The translations under genes and the position numbers were made by a program. This document shows, one piece after another, positions 53,368 to 64,000 of a DNA stretch of 64,000 nt. The DNA lies in the NCBI GenBank assembly GCA_021432635.1, contig MU270041.1, positions 726,107 through 790,106 on the forward strand, written 5' to 3'. A model generated the notes under the pieces. That model made no database searches. It was not told where the DNA came from and saw only the letters and a list, made by a program, of their open reading frames with translations. Positions within the stretch are counted from its first letter, which is position 1; the number at the start of each line of letters is the position of its first letter. The DNA is from Thozetella sp. PMI_491 (taxonomy: Eukaryota > Ascomycota > Sordariomycetes > Chaetosphaeriales > Chaetosphaeriaceae).

Positions 53368-53554
53368 GACCTGAAAACAGCCCCGGCACACCTTTTGGTC
53401 CAACCGCATCTCGCATTTGACAACCCCCGACCTCGCGACCTTTCCGACCTCGCGCATATCTGTCTGCTTGCTTGCTGCTGCCGGTGCCCTCCCGCGCAGC
53501 TCCAGGTCGACATCGCGCCCAGAATCTCCCATGCGTGGCTAGACTCGACAAGCC

Positions 53555-56005
53555 ATGGTCGACATAGAGGCTTCGTCGGCCGGCGCGCAGGTCTATCGAC
53601 CTCGGTCGGCCAAGGACTGGGAGGAGAAGAAGGCTTACATCAAGCAGCTGTACTGGATCGAGGGCAAGGACCTGCCGACCGTCATCCGCATGATGCGGGA
53701 CAGGCACGCATTTTTGGCAACGTGAGTCTCGACGATTATTTTGGGGGGCTTTTCTTTTTTCTTTTTGCATGTTTTCTGGATTGATGTCGCTCCCTCCCCT
53801 CCCGCCATCGCGCCGCCTCCCGGGAAGAGGGGGCAAGTGACGGCCCGGGGCGCGGCCCGTGAAGGTCGATCTAAGAGACACGGGACCGGGCCCAACCAGC
53901 CGCTAACATTCCGCCCAATTGAAGGACGAGACAGTACAAACACCACTTACAGCGATGGGGCTTGGAGAAGAACATCAAGGCTGCCGACAAGAAGCACATC
54001 ATCCGCATAGCCCGCCGCCGGCTGCTGGAGGAGAACAAGAAGACCGAGTTCTACGTCAAGGAGCGGCTGGTGACGTCGGGCCGGGTCGAGAGCTGGATGA
54101 ACACGAGCGCCCTGGAGGACCAGTCGTCCAGCGACGTAGCAAGGCGTATGTCCTCCCACACCCTCTTCGGTGGAGTGCGGTGGATCCGCGCAAGACTCCC
54201 GCCTTGCCAGCTCGGTGCTCACGTCGTGTGGAATAGCTACCACCCCCCCTTACATATTGTATCACACGCCGCCGCCGTCGAATGACAGCCCGAGCCCCCC
54301 CAACCTGCAGCTCAACTCGCCCCCGCCGACCCCCGGCGACGGCCAGGCTCCTGAGGCTGCCGCCGTGGCGACGCAGGCCCGGGGACGGTCACTGTCGCAA
54401 CCGCAGATTCTCCCGCCGACCGAGCCACCGACCCGGCGCCCATCCCTCGCCGAGATCCGTACTGACCGTGCCGCCCCGAGGGCGGCCAGCAGCTCGTGGA
54501 ACTTGCCGGGCTCGCGCGAGCTATTCCTCAACAATAGCTACGCCGCCTCCATCGACACGGCCATCATTGGCAACTTGCTGGACATCTGCGTGAAGCGAAC
54601 ATGCCCGCTTCGCCACGAAGACCGGGGTAGATCAAGCCCGGATGCGCGCCCGGATACGCGGACCTGCGGGCTCTGTGCTTGCGCCGGGTGCCGTATTAAC
54701 CACCTCAAGGTAAATGGTATTTCTGTGCCGTGCCGTATCCACCCGGCACCCCCTGTCTTCTGGCGCTGACCGTACAGTGTGAGCGCAACCCCGACGATCC
54801 GCTCGGGCCTTGCTTGGCCTGCGTTAAGTCCCACCGGCTGCTCTACCGGCAGACCATCAGCCTGTCGTGGTGGAAGCTATCCGACATTGTACTGTTCGTG
54901 GAGCAGCAGGAGCAGTACGACATCCCGAGGTATCCGATCGCGGCCTTGAGCAACCCGCTCAATGACTGCTCGAAGGTCTTCATCAGCTCCGACCTTCCCG
55001 AGCCCGGGGACGAGGACCATCCGTTCATGCTGAAGCTGACGCCCGGCGACCATGAATCCTTCAAGCGGCTCTTACACGTAACCGTCTCGGAGAACCCCGC
55101 GACAGCGTCCGAGAACACGCCGGATTATCTTCACGAGGAAGCCGAGTTGATCGCCCGTGGCTTGAAAGCATATGTAGACCGCAGCGTCGGCCTCTACATC
55201 TCGAGTTTGATTTCTAAGCTGGACGATGTGATTTGGAGGACATACCTGATCGCGTATAAGCATGTTACCGATGCTCAGGTGAGTAGTGCTGGTTTTTCCC
55301 CCTTGGCTCCTCGGATCCCTTGCTGATTGGAGGGATACTCGGCCGATAGACGTCACGCGAGAGGGCCTTGATGATCAACACTTTCCGGCTCTGGATCACG
55401 TGCATCAATTCCAACCGGGAGCTGGATGTGGTGGTGGACAACAGGTTCGACGACAAGTACGGCCCGGCAACCGTCGCGCGGGCGTCGGAGCGGCACGGCC
55501 CAGACGTGGTAGTGCGGCACGACCTCTTCTCGCAGCTCCGCGTCGTGCTCCGCCAGAAGTTGTTGTGCCCCTGGTCCAAGGCTATCATGACTGAGCTGGA
55601 CGCACTAATCCGGTCCGGGAAGCGCGAGTATTGGTTCACCATATACCTAGTCTCCTTTATCCTGTTGCATGGCGCCGCCATGCTGACGGAGGCGGACCAT
55701 GAGCTGGCTGGCCGTGTCGGGATCAGCGTAAGAATTGCGAGCTATTCATGCGCTAAGTCGAGACCAAGCTAACGAGTGCACTGCAGGGCGACTATGCCCG
55801 GCCCATGACAATTTTGAAGTATCACGAGGGGATGAGGACGCTGCTTGCTTATTACCACCTCAGCGATCAGACCTTCCGGCCCTTCCAGCTCGCCCTCTCC
55901 GCCCAGGGTCTCGAGTCCCTCGCCCAGACTGCTGGCTTGAACCCAGACCAGGCCGAGCATGTGAGATGGACGGCGAACGCGATGAAGGAGAGAGGTAAGA
56001 AATGA
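53555..56005 (+). CDS. Clr5-domain protein with second Cys-rich cluster
   Basis: Six exons (53555..53721, 53925..54145, 54237..54709, 54778..55278, 55350..55727, 55787..56005) give 652 aa. The N-terminal Clr5 domain (about 21-75) reads DWEEKKAYIKQLY, LPTVIRMM, TRQYKHHLQRWG, with the first intron inside it as its joint shows. A Pro/Ser-rich linker precedes a cluster of Cys at 273, 276, 278, 281, 288, 299 and 302, including C-x2-C-x6-C and C-x2-C. This resembles a Zn2Cys6 motif lacking the sixth Cys, and is completed only by the intron at Lys287. The C-terminal half (about 310-640) is helical without known motifs. Clr5 is a fungal domain named after a fission-yeast silencing factor; a nuclear regulatory role is inferred. 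An optional last intron starting GTAAGA at 55997 would give a different, slightly longer C-terminus. Confidence 0.82.
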
Positions 56006-56672
56006 GCGAGACGCCCCCCGTCCCCTCACCCCCCTTTCCTTTTCATTTTCCCTCCGATCTAGAGGCTTGGCCTCGGAGAATGGTGGCTAAGAATGATGGC
56101 TAGAACAAACCAATCGCCGCAGCCGAGAAGAACGCCAGTATGCGGACCCCTATTACTGGATCTCTCAACTATTCGACGACAGAAGGATCTAGGTACGGGC
56201 GCCGGGCCACCAAGTAACCGTGTCTCACCCTCACTTGTACCTATCACAGCACTATTTAAGCCACCAGCAGGCGAAGGCGGGACGACTGCCCTCGCCAGAC
56301 CTGATGCACCGCTGGAATGGATACGTCTAGTGTGGCTTGTCTCAACCCACCTAGTCTCCTCCCAGCCAAAAAGCAAAATCTTCTCCACCGCGGTGGAATC
56401 GTTGACTCGCACCTGGCACATTGGTACGCGCCTAAGAGACACGCATGAAGATCATCAATCCTCCGCCTTCCATGGACCCAGTCACTCCCCTTCTGGAACC
56501 TTCCTCTATATGTTCACCACCCTACGGCCATAGAGCGACCCGATCCCTTCTCTGCTACAGCGCTACAGAACCCCAGTCTTTGTGATCTGTGTTACATCCA
56601 GGCTCTGAATCCTCCGGCGTCATCATCCAATCATTGACGAAAGAAAAGAAAAAATTCGGCGCGTTCGCTAAA

Positions 56673-57380
56673 ATGAATGTTGCCGCATCCCAGAAGTGCG
56701 TTGCTGCCATCAAGCCTCTCTCAGCGGAACAAGTCTTCGACGCCGTAGGAGTGGCATACGAGGCCGCCTTCGAAGGCCACCCGGAGCAAGCGGCCTCGCT
56801 CGAGTGGCTTGTCACCGAGCTCGCCGCCTCGGGGACGCTGCGAGCCAGGGTTGTGGACGTCGGATGTGGCACCGGAAGGCCGGTGTGCAGTGTTCTGGCC
56901 GAAGCCGGGCACGACGTTCTCGGGATCGACATCTCTGGGGCCATGATCGCCGCCGCCCGGGACCGAGTGCCCCTCGCCAGCTTCGAGCAACTCGACCTGC
57001 GTGCCTACAATCCCGTTCCCGGATCTCTCGACGCCGTGACCATCTACTTCAGCCTCATCGCTGGAGTGACACAGCAGGAGATTCCGGCCTTCTTCACGAA
57101 GATCTACGACTTCCTGCGGCCCGGCGGCCTCTTTGTCTTCGCGACCGTCCCGCTGCCCGTCGACAGTGCACAGATCAGTTGGATGGGCAAGCCGGTTGTC
57201 GTATCCAGCCTTAGCCCGGAGGCCGCGGTCGATGCGGTGCGGCAGGCCGGTTTCATCGTCGAATACGAGCACTTGAGCAAATTCATGCCCCGAGGGGCGG
57301 AAGCGGGCATCTGCAAAGCGGAAGATGTCTGGGAAGAGACACATTTGTTTATTTACGCCCGAAAACCTTCTTCGGCGTAG
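56673..57380 (+). CDS. Class I SAM-dependent methyltransferase
   Basis: Single exon, 235 aa from the first in-frame ATG (MNVAASQKC). Motif I is VVDVGCGTGRP (about residues 60-70), followed by acidic VLGIDISGAMI and DLRAYNPVPGSLDAV, then FLRPGGLFVFATVP (motif III region). These mark a Rossmann-type AdoMet-binding methyltransferase, in outline like the UbiE/small-molecule type. YEAAFEGHPEQAASLEWL upstream is usual for fungal members acting on small molecules, but the substrate is unknown. The frame is open upstream to 56589 without an ATG. It is convergent with the dienelactone hydrolase (198 bp apart) and 670 bp downstream of the Clr5-domain gene. Confidence 0.85.
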   Translation: MNVAASQKCVAAIKPLSAEQVFDAVGVAYEAAFEGHPEQAASLEWLVTELAASGTLRARVVDVGCGTGRPVCSVLAEAGHDVLGIDISGAMIAAARDRVPLASFEQLDLRAYNPVPGSLDAVTIYFSLIAGVTQQEIPAFFTKIYDFLRPGGLFVFATVPLPVDSAQISWMGKPVVVSSLSPEAAVDAVRQAGFIVEYEHLSKFMPRGAEAGICKAEDVWEETHLFIYARKPSSA

Positions 57381-57577
57381 AGCAACGATCGAGCTACCAT
57401 CATCTCCGGTTCGGTATGGAGGGGGATAATGGGACCCGCTTCTACGAAGAGGTTATAATGAAGTTTGCCGTGGAACAGGCCACGGCACAAGCTAGCTAGC
57501 CAATATACCTCTATCACAAGTATCTGGTATGCACGAGCTCCGCCTGGCAGTGACTTTTGCCCTACCTGTTGCACACT

Positions 57578-58711
57578 CTATTCTGGACGCACGAGCCAGA
57601 GGTCAAACCAGGCGGCAATGGCTTGCAGGCTCTGCTCCTTGCACCACCCTGTCACAGCCTGTGTCAGCCTCGCGGTAGTCAAGGCAAGGGGGAGGGGGCT
57701 AAGGAATCATAGGGGCGAGGGGCACACTAACGCTGATACGGGTCCTTGGGATCCCCCTTCACCGCAAAGCCGTGCCCGATGCCGTAGAACAATTGGACAT
57801 GATAGCGTTTTTTCTCGCTTTGCAGAATGTCGATGGCCTTCCTCCTGGACTCTGTGTTGAAGGCATGATCGTTCTCTGCACACGAGAGAAATAGGGGCGC
57901 TGTGGATGCACTCTTGCTTTAGGCTACTGTGCGTTTCTTACACGCCAAGACACCTTCACCCTCCCCCCGGGTCAGGGCTTGCTTACCCTTGATGTTCCGG
58001 AAGTGCTCCTCCTTCAGCAGCGATGGGTGGGCAAAGGCCCCGGCAGAGACTAGGTCGCCGGCGAGCATGCTGCAAACAAAGGGCGCGCCGAAGCAGTAGC
58101 CCACGCAGGCATAGCGCGTCCCCTCGGCACCATACTTGGCCTTGACCGCCTCCGCCCACTTGGGGACGTTCTCGGTCGCGAAGGTAAAGTGCTTGTTGCG
58201 CCAGGCGGCTTGGTCGAACCCGGGCGCGATCGGCTCGCCCGCAGCCGAGCGGTACTTGGAGATGGGGTCCTACGCCAGGGAGTTGTCTCGTCAAGCACAG
58301 GCCACATTGCTCACAGGCATGGAAGAGAAGGCGGAAACTAGCTGGCTTTGGGGGCGGCGGAGAGGACAGTAAGGGGGAGGGGGGGGGTGCAGGGAGGGAT
58401 AGATGCACGCAGAGAGCTGCGCAGGCCGAACTTACGCCACGGAAGTAGTCAATGCCAAGCGTCAGGAAGCCCGCATCCGCGAAGCCGTCCATCACCAGCT
58501 GGCTGTTATTGGAGAGGCCCCAGACGTCCGGGAAGTATAGGATGACATGGCCGTTGGCCGCGCCGTCGGCCGGCTTGGCAACGTAGGTGGGGATCTCGAG
58601 GATGTCCTCGACGCTGCCCCGCGGCGCGCCCTCGTGGATCGTGCCTGTGTAGCAGCATCGGCCCGGTGGCTTAGCGAGGTACTCGGTACCGGACGGTGTC
58701 TCGGTGGCCAT
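57578..58711 (-). CDS. Dienelactone hydrolase family protein
   Basis: Four exons (58711..58436, 58269..57987, 57875..57732, 57648..57578) give 257 aa. The catalytic triad of the family is intact: Cys151 in VGYCFGAPF, Asp189 in ENDHAF and His221 in GIGHGFAV. VILYFPDVWGL and GIDYFRG lie in the N-terminal half. The last exon restores the common end YQRWCKEQSLQAIAAWFDLW; reading through instead would stop at YQR. These alpha/beta hydrolases open lactone rings such as dienelactone in aromatic catabolism, or act on other small esters. Probably cytosolic; no signal peptide. Proximity to the methyltransferase suggests, but does not show, small-molecule metabolism. Confidence 0.88.
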
Positions 58712-61700
58712 ATCGTGGGGCTGGTCGGGGGCGAGATTGTTGGCGTGAGAATGGACGTGCGTGAGTCTGTCGGGCGTGATAGAAGGACGCCGCACTGCTC
58801 AAGCTAGGAAGGAGGCTCACGATGGGTGGCTTTTTTTATTCCCGGGCCGGGTTAATACTTGCTCATGATCTACAGAGTACGGGCTGCTCTACGGACTTTT
58901 GGTTATTGGTTTCTCTTTTTTTTCTCCTTCCATGTCTTTCCCGCCTCCTCTCTTAGCGGCGAATGGGAAGGATGCGCCGTCTGGTCCCCCTCACTTCCTC
59001 TTTCAATTCGCAATCTCACTCTCCCTCCCGCCCACGATCCCCTTGCATAGGCACATAGAGGAGCCACCGGTGCGTTTCTAAGCGAGTGCTGCCAATCATG
59101 GTGCGGGGTAACGCAAGTGGCTGGCTCGCAAGCCGCAGGCGAAATGGCACCAGAGGACGAGCCGCACCCCGTCTTCCGCGAGATGCGACGGGCTTGCTGG
59201 CAGCTCCGAAAGCCAGTCGAAGGCAAAGTACAGAAGGTACACAAGGGCCAAAGAACATCATCAAAGAGGCGCCCGGCAGTTTTGCGACGCGGTGAGCCAA
59301 GAACACATAAATTCCGGCCGTGGCTTCTGGGACTTTTGGCAGGAGTGGAAAGCTGCCATGATGAGTGGTTGGCAGGTACCTTAGTGCGGTCCCAGACGGC
59401 AAACACAAATACTATACATACTTACCGTCCACGCCGCTCTCCCTGTGCAGATTCGGCTGCAACGGCAAGCATACCGAATACTGATACTCGTATGTATGTA
59501 TGTGTTGCGCTGTATGCAGTCGGATTTCCTAGGACACGCCCTCTCGAAAGGATTTCGCCACGCCCCTCCCTTCTCTGTTCCCCCTGCCCTGCCGTGTTTT
59601 GTAGATGCTTGGTTGTGAGACACCCGAGAGGCCCATTCTTTCGCACAGAGACTCTCTCCCGCATCAACGCCTCACGTGGTGACAAGGTTTTGCCGTCTTG
59701 CGTCTGTCGCGCAGCGGATGTCTCAGGGCTGTCCGGTTTTCTGACACACGCAGCACGGCGCGCCTAGCTCGGCGCACGCGCGCGCTGGTCGTTATCGCCC
59801 GACTCGATGTCTTCGACGAGCCGCGACGCGGAGAGAAACATTGCGGGAGGCAACAGCCATATGGGGCCAAATGGCGACGACAGCCGGTGGTGGCCGGTGG
59901 TGGCAGGTGGTGGCGCGCTTGGCATCCTCGACGTCCTTTCCCCCTCCGGGGGGGCCCACGCAGCCAACACCGGCGGCCATCGCTCCTCCCTCCAAGCTAT
60001 GGGCTCTCGCAGCCAACGCAGGTGCAACATTGGTAAATCCCAGGCCAACGACCAGACCTATCGAGCCAGTGTCTCTGGCGGAGGACCGCCCATTGTGGCA
60101 GTAGCCCGCCGTTGGGAGGGCATCTTTGGCACTCGGACCGACTCTCCCGCCCTACCAGACACGACGAGCGTGGTGTGGTGCTCATCCTACCCGCCTGGGA
60201 AGCGTTTTCCGCCGCGCTCAGGGGCGGTGACCAGGAGGCCTGGGATGCCTGGGGGGCCCCAAGTTTGGTTCGGCCGAGGCTGGAGCTCCTCTGATCCAGC
60301 GCGTCGGGTCGCTGGGGCCAATGCCCAACCCCAGGCCACCAGCTGGATGTTACGCTGACGGCTCGTTATCGATTTTGTGCGTCCAGTGTGCGGTGCGAAG
60401 AGTCGCCGACTCGCACATTTTTGGCCGCCACGACCCTCGACTTCAAAGAGGAAGGTGTGTGTACTTTGCGCTTCTCTGCGGCACCTTAGAGAGACGCACT
60501 GCCACCCAACCTGGTGCTGATCCGGATTCCGGAGGCTGCTGTTGGCAGCAGGAAGCCTCAAAACAACGTCGCTCGAGAGAGCCCTGCCGCTTGCGCAACG
60601 CGCGTCGTCGTCGCCCACGAAAACCCCCTACCCAGCGCCCAGCGTACCAAGTTAACTTGCCGTGTTGCGGAGCTTGGGGATAGCTGTTCCGTGGGTTTTA
60701 GGGTATCTACCAGGGATGGTACCGAGGAAAATCTGCACCCTGGGAAGCACGACATGAACATCGCTGCCCCCTGCCTTGCCCTGGTTTTTCTCCAAAAATA
60801 GGGACCCGTTCCTCCGTGCTCGCATTACCTATAGCATGGACGGAGTATGTATGCATGCACTGACTGTATTACATACATACAGCTGTTGCTCGCCACTGCT
60901 GCAGCAAGACTTGGCAGCTGGAAAGCTTAACGAGACCCCATGGTTCGAGACGGCCCCCCGTGGGCCCAGAACGAGCGGGGACTGCAGCAGTATTGGCGAT
61001 GTTGGTCGTGTGGCAGCGCAGCGATGCAGGCAATGGGGAGCGAAGAGCGAACGGGCATTGTGCCCGGTATTGTGCTCCTGTCCTTTTGTCGACAGACCGA
61101 ATCCAGTCGCCGAGTGCCCGTCGGCCGGCAGTGGGGAGATCCCAAAGGGTTCTCGCCCGAGGGAGAGCCGAGAGGAGAGGCCCATCTGTCAAGAGTGGGC
61201 TCGCCAGGGTTCATCCCTGATCATTTCGCCTGTCGCGCCGGGGCAGAGCTTGTGCGCTCCGTTCGATTGGCTAGCCGCCCACGAACCTATCCGTAGCTAG
61301 GTTAGAGCCTCCCCTCGAGCTCCCTGTCCAGCTTTGACAGCTCCACGTCGGTCTGGAGGTCGCTGAGGGCCGTTTGCCAGCAGCCCTGCCGGCACAAAAG
61401 GAGGCAGCATAAAACTCAAGATAACAGGTTCGTGAACCTCGGTAGGACGTGCACACGGGGAGCACCGAAATTTCTGTTGGCGATGCAATTTCTCCCGGGC
61501 CATGCTGACCCCTTCCGCTCCTAGGGGCCCCCTTTCCCCGGCCCAATTTTGGCGGCTTCCTGGCTTCCTGGCCCCCATCCCCTTCTCGCTTCAGCACGAA
61601 ATGCCGGGTCGCTGAAATGTAGGCTCAGCAACGTCTGCATGTACGTACATATCTTGCAAGGCCGTGCGCCGCCAGCCACGAGCGCAGCCGTCCGGGGAAG

Positions 61701-62164
61701 ACTTCCTGCGCCGGCCACCCTGCTCAGAGGGGTAAGGTTGCAATTTCGCTGCGTTGCCCCCGTTAGGCCAACGCCCAATAGCGCACCAGCGGCCACCAGC
61801 GCCACTGGGGCAGCCCTCCCGCATCGACAGGGGCCGCCGCTAGGGTGCAACGCCTGCGGAGGCAAGTCCGTGGTCGTCGCTTGTGGTTCATAAGGAGACG
61901 GCCAGCCAGGGTGTAGGGAAGACCGCGACCGGCGGCCATTTAGCTAGCTAGTCCCACTTTCTTCAGGACGACTTTTGTGGGCAGTTCTCGAAGCCTTCCT
62001 GGCCTAACTCGCCCGGTACCAGTCGATCAAGTGCTAGTTGCCCTAGTTTCTTTGGGTCTGCACACGTCTGGTGAGAGAGAGCGAGACAGCCGCAGAGAGA
62101 ACGCCGACGACGACGACCGATCCGGCGAGGCTTACGCCCTAGGAGCCCTCTCGCGCGACCCAGG
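58712..62164. other. Intergenic, no supported gene
   Basis: 3.4 kb between divergent genes. ORFs such as 59807..60358 (plus) and 60187..60618 (minus) are Gly/Arg/Pro-rich without motifs. A GGTGGTGGC repeat lies at about 59886-59915. No RNA gene recognised. Confidence 0.5.
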
Positions 62165-63990
62165 ATGGCGCCGCTCCACGATGGCGGTCTCAAGGACCAC
62201 TGGAAGTTCTTCATGGCCATGACGATCGTGTCGGCCAGCACGTTCCAGTACGGCGTCGACTTTGGCATCATCAATGGGCTCCAAGCCATGGTGCCCTTCC
62301 TGGCGGTAGGTGCAGAAGGCAGAACGAGGGCACGACGGCGACACAGTTGCTGACGGCAGTGTTAGGTATTCGGCAGCCCGGACCCTACCAGTCCGATCGG
62401 TTATAACATCTCTTCGGAGCGCCAGCAGCTCATCTCGTCGTTGATGACGCTCGGCGCCTTCGTGACCAGCTCCACGGCCGGCTTCGGCGCCATGCTGTAC
62501 GGGCGCAAGATGGCGCTGTGGATCGCTTGTGTGGCCTCGGTCGTGGCCACCGTCATGATGCAGACGACGACGAGCATCGGCGTGCTGTACGCCGCGCGGC
62601 TCATCATCGGGTTCGCGAACGGCCTGTTCATGACCTACTCGCAGCTGTACATCCTCGAAACAAGCCCCGCCCGCTTCAGGGGCTTAGGTATCTCGACGTG
62701 GTCTATCTGGACCACAGTAGGTGAGTAATTAGCAGCAGCCCATTCTCCCTGTAACCCTCTGCCTCCCGCATCCGCACCTTGGGTTTGGGATAGGGGAGAG
62801 AGAGCCGAACAGCAGCTCACGTTTGGTCATAGGAAACCTTGTGGGAACCATCATCGACAACTTCGCCGCAGCCAATACGGACAAATCCGCCTATGTGGTC
62901 CCGCTTGGCATCGTGTACATCATCCCGGGACTCCTCGCGCTGTGCCTGTTCCTCATCCCGGAGTCGCCCCGCTGGCTGTTGACCCAGGGCCGCGCCGACG
63001 CGGCCGAGGCGTCTCTCCGGTGGCTGCGCCCGGCCGGGTGGGACGTCTCTGAGGAGTTCAACCAGATCAAGGCGGCTCTCGAAGCGGAACAGCAGCTCCA
63101 GTCCGGTGTCGGTATCGTGGACCTCTTCCGTAACCCGATCGACCGCCGGCGGACGCTCCTCTCGGTCGGTGCTGTGCTCATCCAAGCTGCGTCCGGGTCC
63201 ATGTTCATGCTCGCCTTCGGCACCTACTTCTTCACCATGGCCGGCATCGCGACCCCCTTCCAGCAGCAGGTCATCGCCATCGCCGTCGCCCTGGCCGCCG
63301 TCATCCTGAACTGCTTCATCGTAACCCGCTTCGGCCTCCGCCGCGTGTTCCTTATGGCCGGTTTGATAACCTGTGCCATCTTCCTGCTGGTGCTCGCGGC
63401 TGTGTACGACGCGGCGCCCTTCACGACAACTACGAACAACACTATCGTCGCCATGGCGGTCCTCTACTTGGCCTTCTATAATTTCTTCATTGGCCCTTAC
63501 GCCTGGCTGGCGGGTGGTGAGATTCCCTCTCAGAGGCTCCGCTCGTACACTTTTGGTATTTCCACCGCGGTGGGCTTTCTCGGAGCGGTTTGTTGGCCTT
63601 GACCCCTTTCTATATTTTCGGACGCCGTGCTGACTCGCTCTAGTGGCTTACTGTCTTCACCGCGCCTTACTTTATTAACCCCTTGGACCTCAACTGGGGC
63701 CCCAAGTACGGCTATATCTGGTTTGGTTCCTGCATCCTAACAGCGATTTGGGTCTTCTTCTTCCTGCCCGAGACCAAAGACCGCACCTTGGAGGAGATTG
63801 ACGAGCTGGTACGTGCCCTCGCTTCGTGTTCATGGTCCATCTTTCTGACAAGGTGGCGCTGCAGTTCGAGGCCCGAGTTCCGGCTTGGAAGTTCGGGTCA
63901 TATGAATGTGGGAACCGGCTGGGGAGCTCGAGCGACCGCGAGTCCAATATCGAGAAGGGGAGCCCCGAACCTAAAATCCAGAGCGCTTAA
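62165..63990 (+). CDS. MFS sugar transporter
   Basis: Five exons (62165..62305, 62366..62720, 62833..63587, 63644..63808, 63865..63990) give 513 aa, complete just before the window end. Sugar-porter signatures are present: FQYGVDFGIINGLQ in helix 1, YGRKMAL, GFANGLFMTYSQLYILETSP, RFRGLG, IPESPRWLL, GGEIPSQRLRSYTFG and PETKDRTLEEIDELF. All introns are 56-112 bp, GT-AG, and join at these motifs. About twelve membrane helices; plasma membrane. The N-terminus is short (about 15 residues before helix 1) and the C-terminal tail about 40 residues. Substrate is probably a hexose or related polyol, not determinable here. It differs clearly from the permease at 14784, so it is not a recent duplicate. 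Confidence 0.9.
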
Positions 63991-64000
63991 CGACGATATC

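Larger units (their letters stand above)
51511..53554. other. Intergenic with poly-A tract and short tandem repeats
   Basis: 2 kb without a supported gene. A 159-codon minus-strand frame (52378..52857) has no recognised domain. The region contains a 31-base A run and a pair of short tandem repeats near 53305-53367, close to the Clr5-gene promoter. Confidence 0.5.

Noticed and set aside
56589-56672. Earlier start for the SAM methyltransferase
   Set aside because: The open frame there begins with GTG, not ATG; the first ATG at 56673 gives the expected family length.
59807-60358. 183-codon plus-strand ORF
   Set aside because: Gly/Pro/Arg-rich and built partly on a GGTGGTGGC repeat; no motif and two other frames are open.
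61425-61445. Palindrome GGTTCGTGAACC
   Set aside because: Single short palindrome with no gene start nearby; expected by chance in 64 kb.

Overview
The window is nuclear DNA of a filamentous ascomycete, most likely a Sordariomycete of the Sordariales/Chaetomiaceae type. This is an inference from the GC-rich coding DNA, short introns (mostly 47-120 bp, GTRNGT donors, CTRAC-like branch sites) and gene families: Zn2Cys6 and Clr5-domain regulators, tannase/feruloyl esterase, GH3 with PA14, NmrA-like protein, and an F-box/WD40 protein resembling Neurospora FWD-1. I support 17 protein genes, 15 of them with reasonable confidence. No tRNA, rRNA, intact transposon or CRISPR array was found. Exon borders were placed by eye from splice consensus, frame continuity and family motifs.

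Layout. 1-3475: no gene. 3476-8110: a large F-box/WD40 ubiquitin-ligase subunit, convergent with the ESCRT-III protein Vps60. 9025-14255: an NmrA-like redox-sensor-type protein, a secreted, probably GPI-anchored tannase/feruloyl esterase, and a Cys-rich single-pass membrane protein. 14784-25087: an MFS sugar permease, divergent from an intracellular GH3 beta-glucosidase with PA14 insert, then a Zn2Cys6 regulator and a LovD/EstB-type serine hydrolase. This looks like a glucoside or phenolic-glycoside uptake and hydrolysis cluster with its own regulator; the tannase-family esterase at 11.1 kb could supply substrate from outside. 27.2-47.8 kb: very gene-poor, with one doubtful small ORF and one 72-aa Cys-rich protein gene that has a 17-nt microexon and an ATG-free C-rich leader. 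47773-51510: a Pyr4/PaxB-type membrane terpene cyclase, head to head with a SET-domain methyltransferase. 53555-58711: a Clr5-domain protein with a second Cys-rich cluster, a class I SAM methyltransferase and a dienelactone hydrolase. 62165-63990: a second MFS sugar transporter, complete in five exons.

Main points to follow up: the MFS/GH3/Zn2Cys6/serine-hydrolase cluster with a palindromic CGG-N7-CCG element in its divergent promoter; the orphan terpene cyclase, which keeps its putative catalytic Glu and Asp but has no prenyltransferase or epoxidase nearby; a probable GC-AG intron; the microexon gene; and two GC-rich gene deserts of about 8 and 12 kb that are not AT-rich repeat-induced-mutation remnants.
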